Part shown: positions 1-5,206 of the stretch, piece after piece | Position numbering within the stretch: position 1 is the first letter of the stretch | Layout: every line of letters starts with the position of its first letter | DNA from: Gemmatimonadota bacterium | GTDB taxonomy: Bacteria; Gemmatimonadota; Gemmatimonadetes; Gemmatimonadales; GWC2-71-9 | Direction: 5' to 3' | Assembly (NCBI GenBank): GCA_003221985.1 | Contig: QHUQ01000253.1 | Location: forward strand, 1 to 5,206 | Length of the DNA: 5,206 bases | Made by a program: the position numbers and the translations under genes | Notes under the pieces: model-generated | Databases searched by the model: none | What the model was told of the DNA's origin: nothing | What the model saw: the letters and a program-made list of their open reading frames with translations, nothing else

Positions 1-16
1 CAGGGTCACCGTTCGT

Positions 17-26
17 GTTCACGTAC
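17..26. promoter_or_regulatory. Possible operator half-site upstream of the sugar-binding protein gene
   Basis: The 10 bases GTTCACGTAC occur here and again at 1259-1268, where they form the right half and flank of the 14-bp palindrome in front of the receptor gene. The left half here is degenerate: only 10 of 14 palindrome positions agree over 10-23, and the central CG has become TG. It may be a weak binding site that puts both genes under the same regulator, or a chance match. No convincing -35/-10 pair was seen nearby. Confidence 0.2.
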
Positions 27-97
27 AACGCGGAAACCGCGGAACCCGCAGAGAAAAAGGCTTGGGGTTTTCCTGCGTGTTCTGCGGGTTCTGCGTT
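27..97. repeat. Head-to-head inverted array of 9-bp repeats (hairpin-forming)
   Basis: The left arm has three 9-bp units, AACGCGGAA, ACCGCGGAA and CCCGCAGAG (27-53). The right arm has three units facing the other way, CTGCGTGTT, CTGCGGGTT and CTGCGTTCG (73-99). Aligned without gaps, 27-52 matches the reverse complement of 72-97 at 21 of 26 positions. The stem can be extended inward by AAAA (55-58) against TTTT (68-71), leaving a small G-rich loop. The element ends about 35 bases before the start codon at 133. It could be the 3' end structure (terminator-like) of an unseen upstream gene or a leader hairpin. No coding content was found in 1-132. Confidence 0.75.
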
Positions 98-132
98 CGA
101 CGTCGTAGGTCTGGTCCATTCTGGAGGCAATC

Positions 133-1086
133 ATGAAACGTTTCGGTATCGGGTTGATCGTGGCGGGCTTGCTGGCCCATGCCGGGTGTGGGCGTGAAAG
201 CTCCGCGCCGCGCAAGCTGCGGCTGGCCATCATCCCCAAGGCGCTCGACATCCCGGTGTTCAACTACGCGAAGGTCGGCGCCGAACGCACCGCCGCCGGG
301 CTCGGCAACGTCGACGTGATCTGGCGCGGACCGGAACGTGCCGACGAGCTTCGTCAGAAGGAAATCCTCGAGTCCTTCATCACGCAGCGCGTCGACGGCA
401 TCGCGATCTCGGTGCTGAACGCCGACTTCCTCACCACGACGATCGATCGCGCGGTCGAAGCCGGCATCCCGGTCGTCACCTGGGATTCCGACGCGCCCCA
501 GTCGAAGCGGCTGGCGTTCTACGGCGTGGACGACTACAAGTCCGGCCAGATCATGGGCGAGGAAGCGGCGCGGCTGCTCGGCGGCAACGGCACGATCGCG
601 ATCATCACGAGCCTCGGGGCCTCGAACCTCCGGCGGCGTCTCGACGGCGTGCAGAACGCGCTCGCGAGCCACCCGGGGCTGCGGATCGTCGAGACCTACG
701 ACATCAAGGAAGATCCGGTGCGCTGCGCGGAGATCATCGCGACCGGTACGAACCGGTACCCCGGACTCGGCGCCTGGATCTCGGTGGGCGGCTGGCCCGT
801 GTTCACGCGCAACGCGCTGGCCGCCGTCGATCCGGCGCGAACCAAAGTGATCTCGTTCGACACGATTCCGCCGGCGCCCGAGATCCTCAAGGCGGGCAAA
901 GCGCAGGTGCTGCTCGGACAGAAGTACTTCGGCTGGGGCTCCGAGTCGGTGAAGCTGCTCACCGAGATCATAGCCGGCCGGCCTCCGCAACATCCGATCA
1001 TCGACTCCGGCGTCGACGTGGTCACTCCGGCGAACGTCGACGCCTACCTCGAGGAGTGGGCGCGGCTCGAGCGCGGCTCGAAGTGA
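133..1086 (+). CDS. RbsB-like periplasmic sugar-binding protein (probable lipoprotein)
   Basis: This is a complete 317-residue substrate-binding protein of the RbsB/periplasmic-binding-protein type (Peripla_BP_4-like fold), which captures a sugar in the periplasm for an ABC importer. The start ATG has GGAGG (123-127) five bases upstream. Residues 2-3 are Lys-Arg, residues 4-14 are hydrophobic, and Cys19 follows HAG. That is a lipobox with an unusual His at -3; signal peptidase I cutting after AHA (15-17) is the alternative. Lobe 1 starts near residue 30 (LRLAIIPK). Family landmarks are the WDSDAP motif (117-122) followed by a FYGVDDYKSG stretch, SVGG (217-220), the FD pair (242-243) and Gln263 in the hinge region. 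The length is normal. No permease or ATPase gene is visible, so partners must lie upstream or elsewhere. The exact sugar cannot be told; ribose/xylose-type or a sugar alcohol is possible. Next gene starts 207 bases downstream behind its own promoter. Confidence 0.9.
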   Translation: MKRFGIGLIVAGLLAHAGCGRESSAPRKLRLAIIPKALDIPVFNYAKVGAERTAAGLGNVDVIWRGPERADELRQKEILESFITQRVDGIAISVLNADFLTTTIDRAVEAGIPVVTWDSDAPQSKRLAFYGVDDYKSGQIMGEEAARLLGGNGTIAIITSLGASNLRRRLDGVQNALASHPGLRIVETYDIKEDPVRCAEIIATGTNRYPGLGAWISVGGWPVFTRNALAAVDPARTKVISFDTIPPAPEILKAGKAQVLLGQKYFGWGSESVKLLTEIIAGRPPQHPIIDSGVDVVTPANVDAYLEEWARLERGSK

Positions 1087-1201
1087 AATTGGTGACTTGG
1101 TGAATTGGTGAATTGGTGACTTCGTAAACTGGTGATCTGGTGTGATTGTCATTCCCCAACTCACCAACTCACCAACTCACCAACTCACCAATTCACCAAT
1201 T
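1087..1201. repeat. Head-to-head inverted array of 8-bp repeats (long imperfect hairpin)
   Basis: Directly after the stop codon come seven 8-bp units in exact register (1087-1142), with consensus AATTGGTG; the fifth unit (1119-1126) is the most diverged. After a short spacer, the opposite-facing units CAACTCAC (four times, 1157-1188), CAATTCAC (1189-1196) and a partial CAATT (1197-1201) follow. Positions 1087-1134 match the reverse complement of 1154-1201 at 39 of 48 positions, with a 19-base loop, so the RNA or single-stranded DNA can form a very long hairpin. It is more AT-rich than the flanking genes. Its place at the 3' end of the binding-protein gene suggests a terminator-like or mRNA-protecting role. 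It could equally be a dispersed intergenic element. It does not overlap the promoter at 1216. Confidence 0.85.
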
Positions 1202-1215
1202 CTCGCGCGCTTCCG

Positions 1216-1244
1216 TTGACAGCGTCTGGCGAGGCGAGTAAGCT
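1216..1244 (+). promoter_or_regulatory. Sigma-70-type promoter of the TonB-dependent receptor gene
   Basis: A perfect -35 hexamer TTGACA (1216-1221) is followed by a 17-base spacer and TAAGCT (1239-1244). The -10 box matches the consensus at only three positions, but these are the three most conserved ones (first T, second A, last T). Transcription would start near 1251, at the edge of the palindrome at 1252-1265. The RNA leader would be about 43 bases. Confidence 0.6.
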
Positions 1245-1251
1245 GCGCCAT

Positions 1252-1265
1252 CGTGAACGTTCACG
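1252..1265. promoter_or_regulatory. LacI-family-type operator (14-bp perfect palindrome)
   Basis: CGTGAACGTTCACG is a perfect 14-bp palindrome with a central CG flanked by GAA/TTC, the symmetric form typical of LacI/GalR-family operators. It begins about 7 bases after the -10 box, so it covers the predicted transcription start, a classical position for repression. This suggests that a LacI-family repressor releases the receptor gene when its sugar effector is present. The regulator gene is not in the window. The sequence match is direct observation; assignment to the LacI family is inferred from operator form. Confidence 0.55.
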
Positions 1266-1281
1266 TACTACACGCCCAGCC

Positions 1282-1286
1282 AGGAG
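1282..1286 (+). promoter_or_regulatory. Shine-Dalgarno site fixing the receptor start at 1294
   Basis: AGGAG lies seven bases before the ATG at 1294. That ATG is followed by a standard signal peptide and lies downstream of the promoter. The same frame is open upstream to an ATG at 1132, but that extension would only translate the 8-bp repeats and the promoter/operator, so 1294 is taken as the true start. Confidence 0.75.
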
Positions 1287-1293
1287 CGCGGAC

Positions 1294-2022
1294 ATGAAAA
1301 CCCGGCCGATCGCCATGTTTTTCGCCTGCTGCGGCCTCCTCCTCGGCCCGGCCGCAGCTCCCGCCCAGGTCCGCATCGCCGGCGCGATCGCCGGCACGGT
1401 CGCCGACGGCACCGGCCTCGTCGTGCCCGGCGCGGAGGTGCAGCTGAAAGACGAGCTCACCGGTACTCAGAAGCGTGTCACGTCGAACGGATCGGGATCG
1501 TTCACGTTCCCCGATCTGAACTTCGGGTCCTACGAAGTCACCGTGACCCTTCAGGGATTCCGCACGGCGGCGATCACCCACGTCATCGTTGAGGCGTCCC
1601 GAACCACGGACCTGCGGGTCACGCTCGAGGTCGGTGCGGTGGGCGAATCGGTCACTGTGGTGGGCGCCGCGCCGCTGCTCGAAGCGACGACGAACACCAT
1701 CTCGAATACGTTGAACCGCGACTCGCTCACGGAACTGCCGCTCGCTGGGCGCAACACATTCGGCCTGGCGAGTCTGGCGCCCGGTGTCGTCCGGCCGCTC
1801 GGCGGCGGCACCCATTTCAACGGCATGCCGGGCGGCACCATCAACCCGACCACCGACGGGATCAACAACTCGTCCAACGGGTTCAAGAGCGGCGGGACGA
1901 GCTTCTTCGGCACCGTGCCTCCACGTCTCGGTGCGGTCGAGCAAGTCACCGTCGAGACAGGCGGCCTCGGCGCCGACTCCGGCGCGCAGAGCGGCGTGAA
2001 CCTGAAATTCATCACCTCATGA
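1294..2022 (+). CDS. TonB-dependent receptor, N-terminal fragment (signal peptide, regulatory-like domain, partial plug)
   Basis: This 242-residue fragment is the front of an Oar-like outer-membrane TonB-dependent receptor. Residues 1-25 form a signal peptide (Lys2, Arg4, hydrophobic core 7-18, cleavage likely after APA or APAQ). Residues about 30-112 are a carboxypeptidase-regulatory-like beta-sandwich, seen from GAIAGTV, VPGAEV, GSFTFPDL and GSYEVTV. A TonB-box-like ESVTVVG follows (118-124), then the plug domain with LPLAGRN (148-154), LAPGV (161-165) and a closing SGVNLKFITS. The frame then stops at TGA (2020-2022). Full-length relatives continue here with a stretch of roughly 40 residues leading to the barrel. 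That stretch is absent and the downstream motif appears in the next frame. The product would be exported but cannot form a channel. It is best read as half of a broken gene. Confidence 0.85.
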   Translation: MKTRPIAMFFACCGLLLGPAAAPAQVRIAGAIAGTVADGTGLVVPGAEVQLKDELTGTQKRVTSNGSGSFTFPDLNFGSYEVTVTLQGFRTAAITHVIVEASRTTDLRVTLEVGAVGESVTVVGAAPLLEATTNTISNTLNRDSLTELPLAGRNTFGLASLAPGVVRPLGGGTHFNGMPGGTINPTTDGINNSSNGFKSGGTSFFGTVPPRLGAVEQVTVETGGLGADSGAQSGVNLKFITS

Positions 2023-2050
2023 ATACGGCGGCAGCTTCGGCGGTCCGCTG

Positions 2051-5044
2051 GTGCCGGCGGGAAAACTCCGGGAGAAGCTGTTCGCTTTTGTGAACTTCGA
2101 GCAGGAGTACATCCCGGCAACGGCCATTCAAACGAATACCGTCCTCACCGCGGAGGCGGAGCAGGGGATCTTCCGGTATGTGACGCCGGCCGGCGAGCAG
2201 CGGACGGCGAATCTGCTTCAGATTGCGGCACAGAACGGGTTCCAGTCCACGCCGGATCCCACCATCGCGGCCCTGCTGGCAAAACAGCACCAGGCGCAGC
2301 AGTTCGGCTCGCTGCTCGGCACGAACAGTCTGCGGACGCAGGATTTCTCGTGGCTGGAGCCGAGCAAGCAGATCAACAACTACCCGACAGGCCGCGTCGA
2401 TTTTCAGATGACGCCCAACCTGGCGTGGATGGCCAGCTGGAATCTCTACAGTCAGGACAATCACGGGCGGCGCCAGTGGCCGCTCCCAGACGTTCCGGTT
2501 CAGTACATGTTTCACGCGTCGTGGTGGATCACGTCGAGCGGGTTGAACTGGACGATCACGCCGCGGACGCACAACGAGCTCCGCTACGGTATTCAACACA
2601 GCGGAGACACGACGCCGAACCGGGGCGTGGAATTCTACCTGCCGAATGGTCTGGTCAACGGACGGCCGGCGCGATTCACCATCGGCACGATCGTCTCGCC
2701 GGCGGCACCAAACAACGTGCAGACCCCGGGGGTGCCGAACATCCTCCGGAACATGGTCCAGGATGCGGCGCCCATTACCGGCCGCCACTACATCACCACG
2801 GTCTACGACACGCTGACGCTGCTCCGCGGCAACCATTCAATGACGCTCGGCGGCTCGTTCCGCCAGACGGACTGGCGTGACACGTCTCTGGACGCGCCCG
2901 GCTCATCCGGCATTCTCGGATTTCCGCGCTACACAACCGGATGCGCCATCGGGGTTCCCGCGCTCTCCATCTTCAGCGCGGCGACGATCCCCGGCTTCCA
3001 GAGCGCCGATCAGGCCGCGGCCTGCGACCTCTACGCGCTGCTGACCGGTCGGCTGACGAGAGTGCAGACGGGTCGCGGCGCCGACGTCGCCACGGGACAA
3101 TTCTCGGACTTTGTCTATCGCGAGAACTGGACGTCGTCGTCGATGGGCGGCTTCTATGGGCAGGACTCCTGGCGTCCGGGCCCCAACCTGACCTTCAACT
3201 ACGGCCTCCGGTGGGAATTCGCCGGCGCGCCCCACAATCACACCGGCGTCGCGACGTTTCCAGACGATGCCAACCTGCTCGGCCCCTCGACCGGACTGTT
3301 TCAGCCGGGTACGCTGAACGGGGTGCAGAATCCGGTGATCACTCGGGGCAAAGTGGCCGCAAGAGCGGACCTGGTGAACCCGGCGCCTCGTGCCGGCTTC
3401 GCATGGACTCCGCAGCTCGAGGGCGGCTTCCTCGGTGCACTGCTCGGGAAGGGATCGGAGTCTGTGGTCCGAGGCGGGTACGACCTCACCTACTACGACG
3501 AGGGCACGAACATGTTCGCGGCAACGGCCGGGAACAACCCGGGCCAGGGCCAGACGCTCGACCTGCGGCCCGGACTGCCCGGCTTCGCGCCCGGCGGGCT
3601 GACGCTGCAGAGTCCGCTGCCGCCGTTCGCCGTGTTCCCGCTCACCTACAGCAACACGTACGACCAGTCCATCTTCACGTTCGGCTCCACGAACTTTCGC
3701 ACCATGCAGTCGGATCTGCGAACACCGTACGTGCAGTCGTGGAACATCGGCGTGCAGCGGGAACTGGCGAAGAACACGGTGGCCGAGATGCGCTATGTCG
3801 GCAACAGAGGCAGCCACGTATGGCGCACCTACGGCGTGAACGAAGTGAACATCTTCGAGAACGGCTTCCTGCAGGAGTTCAAGAACGCGCAGCGGAATCT
3901 GGCGATCAATCAGGCCGCGGGCGTGACGAGCTTCGCCAACCGCGGTCTGCCGGGTCAGGTGCCGCTGCCGATGTTCGAAGCGGCGTTCGGCGCGCGAGGC
4001 TCGCAACCGGCGCTGCCCGACGGATCGGCGTTCACCAACGGCGGGTTCATCACCTCATTGCAGCAGGGCACGGCGGGCACACTCGCGACGAATCTGGCGA
4101 CCAATTCCAACTACATCTGCCGCATGCTCGGCAACACGTTCGGACCGTGTGCGAGCCTTGGATACAACGCGCCCGGCGGCTATCCGATCAACGTCTTCCA
4201 GGCAAACCCTTACGCCATCGGCGGCGTCCTCGAGCTGGTCGACGACGGCTCGTACACGAAGTATCACGGCCTGCAGCTGCAGCTCCGCCGGCGCTACACG
4301 CAAGGCGTCAGCGTGAACGTGAACTACACGTTGAGCAGGACGTGGGCGGACATCTGGGCCGACAACGCAACGCAGACCGTGAACTATCGAACGATACGCG
4401 ACAAGAACTTCGACTCGCAGGTCTCGCCATTCGATGTCCGCCACGTTCTGCAGGCGTACGGGACCTACGATCTCCCGTTCGGAAAGGATCGACGCGTCGG
4501 CATCGACAACCGGGTGCTCGACGCGATCGCCGGCGGCTGGACGCTCGGCGGGATTTTCACGTTTCAGACCGGCACGCCGTTCCGCCTGATGAGCGGCCGC
4601 TCGACGGTCAACGGCGAAGACGCCGGCGTGATCCTCAAAAACGGACTGACGGTCGAGGATCTGCAGAAGATGATCCAGATCAGCCCCGGACCGGGCTTCA
4701 ATCGCTATTGGATTGATCCGAAGCTGATCGGCCCGGACGGCCGCGCCAATCCTGCGTACCTCGACGTGCCAACCAACCCTGGCGAGTTCGGTCAGATCGT
4801 GTATCTGCGGGGCAGGAACAACTGGAGCCTCGATGGCTCGCTCAACAAGCAGGTTCGCATTACGAGCGGCGTGACTTTCACGATGCACGTCACCGCGACC
4901 AACGTGCTGAACCATCCCATCTGGAGCACGCCGGGGTTCCTGGGCCAGACGAGCATTCAATCCATCACGTTCGGGCAGTCGACGCAGCCGGCGAACAATG
5001 CCAATCCGCGTGCCGTGTACCTGAGCGGTACGATCGAATTCTAG
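2051..5044 (+). CDS. TonB-dependent receptor, C-terminal fragment (end of plug plus beta-barrel)
   Basis: This is the outer-membrane beta-barrel of the same receptor, 997 residues from GTG 2051. The frame is already open from 2006 and reads HEYGGSFGGPLVP just before the GTG, which is the conserved pre-barrel motif, so the GTG is a nominal start without a good Shine-Dalgarno site. Landmarks are LFAFVNFEQEY (10-20), GFYGQDSW followed by NYGLRWE (about 368-391), NPAPRAGFAW then VRGGYDLTYYDEG (about 443-482), SWNIGVQRE with MRYVGNRGSHVW (about 562-590), YHGLQLQLRRR (738-748), SPFDVRHV (about 793-800) and a C-terminal GTIEF ending in Phe, as expected for the outer-membrane assembly signal. It has only four cysteines (298, 325, 690, 700), placed as two close pairs. 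It lacks a signal peptide, so alone it cannot be exported. The substrate is unknown; sugar polymers or glycosides fit the context. Confidence 0.85.
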   Translation: MPAGKLREKLFAFVNFEQEYIPATAIQTNTVLTAEAEQGIFRYVTPAGEQRTANLLQIAAQNGFQSTPDPTIAALLAKQHQAQQFGSLLGTNSLRTQDFSWLEPSKQINNYPTGRVDFQMTPNLAWMASWNLYSQDNHGRRQWPLPDVPVQYMFHASWWITSSGLNWTITPRTHNELRYGIQHSGDTTPNRGVEFYLPNGLVNGRPARFTIGTIVSPAAPNNVQTPGVPNILRNMVQDAAPITGRHYITTVYDTLTLLRGNHSMTLGGSFRQTDWRDTSLDAPGSSGILGFPRYTTGCAIGVPALSIFSAATIPGFQSADQAAACDLYALLTGRLTRVQTGRGADVATGQFSDFVYRENWTSSSMGGFYGQDSWRPGPNLTFNYGLRWEFAGAPHNHTGVATFPDDANLLGPSTGLFQPGTLNGVQNPVITRGKVAARADLVNPAPRAGFAWTPQLEGGFLGALLGKGSESVVRGGYDLTYYDEGTNMFAATAGNNPGQGQTLDLRPGLPGFAPGGLTLQSPLPPFAVFPLTYSNTYDQSIFTFGSTNFRTMQSDLRTPYVQSWNIGVQRELAKNTVAEMRYVGNRGSHVWRTYGVNEVNIFENGFLQEFKNAQRNLAINQAAGVTSFANRGLPGQVPLPMFEAAFGARGSQPALPDGSAFTNGGFITSLQQGTAGTLATNLATNSNYICRMLGNTFGPCASLGYNAPGGYPINVFQANPYAIGGVLELVDDGSYTKYHGLQLQLRRRYTQGVSVNVNYTLSRTWADIWADNATQTVNYRTIRDKNFDSQVSPFDVRHVLQAYGTYDLPFGKDRRVGIDNRVLDAIAGGWTLGGIFTFQTGTPFRLMSGRSTVNGEDAGVILKNGLTVEDLQKMIQISPGPGFNRYWIDPKLIGPDGRANPAYLDVPTNPGEFGQIVYLRGRNNWSLDGSLNKQVRITSGVTFTMHVTATNVLNHPIWSTPGFLGQTSIQSITFGQSTQPANNANPRAVYLSGTIEF

Positions 5045-5092
5045 CTTAGGACAGCATTTGGTAATTACGCCGACGTCTTGATTTGGACAAGC

Positions 5093-5116
5093 CACGGAGA
5101 CACTGAGACACAGAGG
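5093..5116 (+). repeat. Three tandem 8-bp CACNGAGA units
   Basis: CACGGAGA (5093-5100), CACTGAGA (5101-5108) and CACAGAGG (5109-5116) lie in exact 8-bp register, about 50 bases after the receptor stop codon. No opposite-facing copy is seen in the remaining 90 bases, unlike the two other arrays in the window. From memory, degenerate CACGGAGACACAGAG-like tracts are common in gaps of acidobacterial and related genomes; this was not checked. The 48 bases between the stop codon and the array (5045-5092) show nothing recognisable. Confidence 0.6.
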
Positions 5117-5123
5117 CGCTCGA

Positions 5124-5155
5124 CGCGGGCGGCCTGCATGGCAGGCCGAGCCGCG
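5124..5155 (+). terminator. GC-rich hairpin downstream of the receptor, possible terminator
   Basis: CGGCCTGC (5130-5137) and GCAGGCCG (5141-5148) form a perfect 8-bp stem with a 3-base ATG loop. After a small internal loop, CGCGG (5124-5128) pairs with CCGCG (5151-5155). The structure is strong, but no T-run follows (next bases are AGGCGCGC), so it is not a classical intrinsic terminator. It may stop or protect the receptor mRNA, or be part of the compound repeat region. Confidence 0.35.
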
Positions 5156-5173
5156 AGGCGCGCAAACCGCAAA

Positions 5174-5206
5174 CGAGCGACCGAGCCAGGGTCCAGCGGT
5201 CGTTCG
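5174..5206. repeat. Inverted repeat running to the window edge
   Basis: CGAGCGACCG (5174-5183) pairs with CGGTCGTTCG (5197-5206) at 9 of 10 positions, the remaining one being a possible G-U pair, with a 13-base loop. The right arm ends exactly at the window end, so the stem may be longer: bases before 5174 (CGCAAACCGCAAA) predict a continuation TTTGCGG and so on. With the 8-bp units and the hairpin before it, this makes a compound repeat region. Confidence 0.45.

Larger units (their letters stand above)
1294..5044 (+). pseudogene. Frame-disrupted Oar-like TonB-dependent receptor (whole locus)
   Basis: The two fragments together make one receptor in the expected domain order. The frame changes by +1 at about 2014-2021, where FITS (upstream frame) meets HEYGG (downstream frame). 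Homologues recalled from this family have about 40 residues between these motifs, so the likely event is a deletion whose length leaves remainder 2 on division by 3, not a one-base error. Promoter, operator, ribosome site, signal peptide and C-terminal Phe are all intact, and both halves keep coding character without other stops. The damage is therefore recent, or is an assembly error in a locally repetitive or divergent stretch. Confidence 0.7.

Noticed and set aside
98..105. CGACGTCG palindrome before the binding-protein gene as an operator
   Set aside because: Eight bases in GC-rich DNA is expected by chance, and no promoter was found that would give it meaning.
19..1167. Long minus-strand open frame of 382 codons opposite the binding-protein gene
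   Set aside because: Its product is Arg/Asp-rich low-complexity sequence, its start lies in the 8-bp repeats, and the plus strand has a convincing family match. It is a GC-rich shadow.
1087..1201. CRISPR array
   Set aside because: Units are 8 bp with no spacers, and the two halves face each other. It is an inverted tandem array.
1132..1293. N-terminal extension of the receptor frame starting at ATG 1132
   Set aside because: It would translate the 8-bp repeats into a THQLTNSPTHQ-like peptide and run through the promoter and operator; the ATG at 1294 has a Shine-Dalgarno site and a signal peptide.
2019..2022. ATGA stop/start overlap suggesting translational coupling of two real genes
   Set aside because: The ATG at 2019 lies in a third frame that stops after about 24 codons, and the downstream protein has no signal peptide of its own.
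2014..2026. Programmed +1 frameshift at TCA TGA that would join the two receptor parts
   Set aside because: The layout recalls the release-factor-2 shift site, but the last sense codon is not a slippery CTT, the Ser tRNA would re-pair poorly with CAT, no internal Shine-Dalgarno site is seen, and a fused product would still lack about 40 plug residues.
2903..4006. Minus-strand open frames opposite the barrel (also 2012-2836 and 4055-5095)
   Set aside because: Composition is Arg/Val/His-rich with no motifs, no ribosome sites and full overlap with a well-supported gene.
2941..4716. 591-codon plus-strand open frame inside the receptor
   Set aside because: It is very rich in Arg, Ala and Gly with no recognisable domain, and overlaps the barrel coding frame, whose motifs are clear. 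It is a shadow of high GC at third positions.
5171..5206. tRNA or other structured RNA at the right edge
   Set aside because: Only one stem is visible; there is no cloverleaf, no T-loop motif and no CCA end in the available bases.

Overview
The window looks like part of a GC-rich diderm genome, most likely Acidobacteriota and possibly the Vicinamibacteria branch. The main reason is the large Oar-like TonB-dependent receptor: signal peptide, then a carboxypeptidase-regulatory-like domain, then plug and a barrel of about 1000 residues, a family strongly expanded in that phylum. The assignment is inferred from protein architecture and base composition, not from a marker gene.

Layout, left to right, with all coding on the + strand. 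Positions 1-132 hold no gene but contain a head-to-head inverted array of 9-bp repeats (27-97). Positions 133-1086 encode a complete RbsB-type periplasmic sugar-binding protein, probably a lipoprotein. Positions 1087-1293 are a compact regulatory gap. It holds a long head-to-head array of 8-bp repeats starting directly after the stop codon (1087-1201), a good sigma-70-type promoter (1216-1244), a perfect 14-bp palindrome of the LacI-operator type at the expected transcription start (1252-1265), and a Shine-Dalgarno site (1282-1286). Positions 1294-5044 hold one TonB-dependent receptor gene broken into two reading frames. Its N-terminal part (1294-2022) ends inside the plug domain. The rest (frame open from 2006, first usable start 2051, end 5044) resumes at the conserved Gly-rich motif before the barrel. 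About 40 residues usually found between these points are missing, so the break looks like an out-of-frame deletion (or an assembly error of that kind) rather than a single-base slip. Positions 5045-5206 have no gene. They hold three 8-bp CACNGAGA units, a strong GC-rich hairpin, and one arm pair of a further hairpin that reaches the window edge.

How the parts may work together: the receptor would carry a substrate across the outer membrane and the binding protein would capture a sugar in the periplasm. The LacI-type operator in front of the receptor fits carbohydrate-responsive control. No ABC permease, ATPase or regulator gene lies in the window, so the link is an inference from neighbourhood and operator type. 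If the sequence is correct, the receptor is a pseudogene and this import branch is inactive.

No clearly new protein system is visible. The most unusual signal is in the gaps: each holds a different family of short-period (8-9 bp) degenerate repeats, and in two of the three gaps the repeats face each other as two arms able to form a long hairpin.
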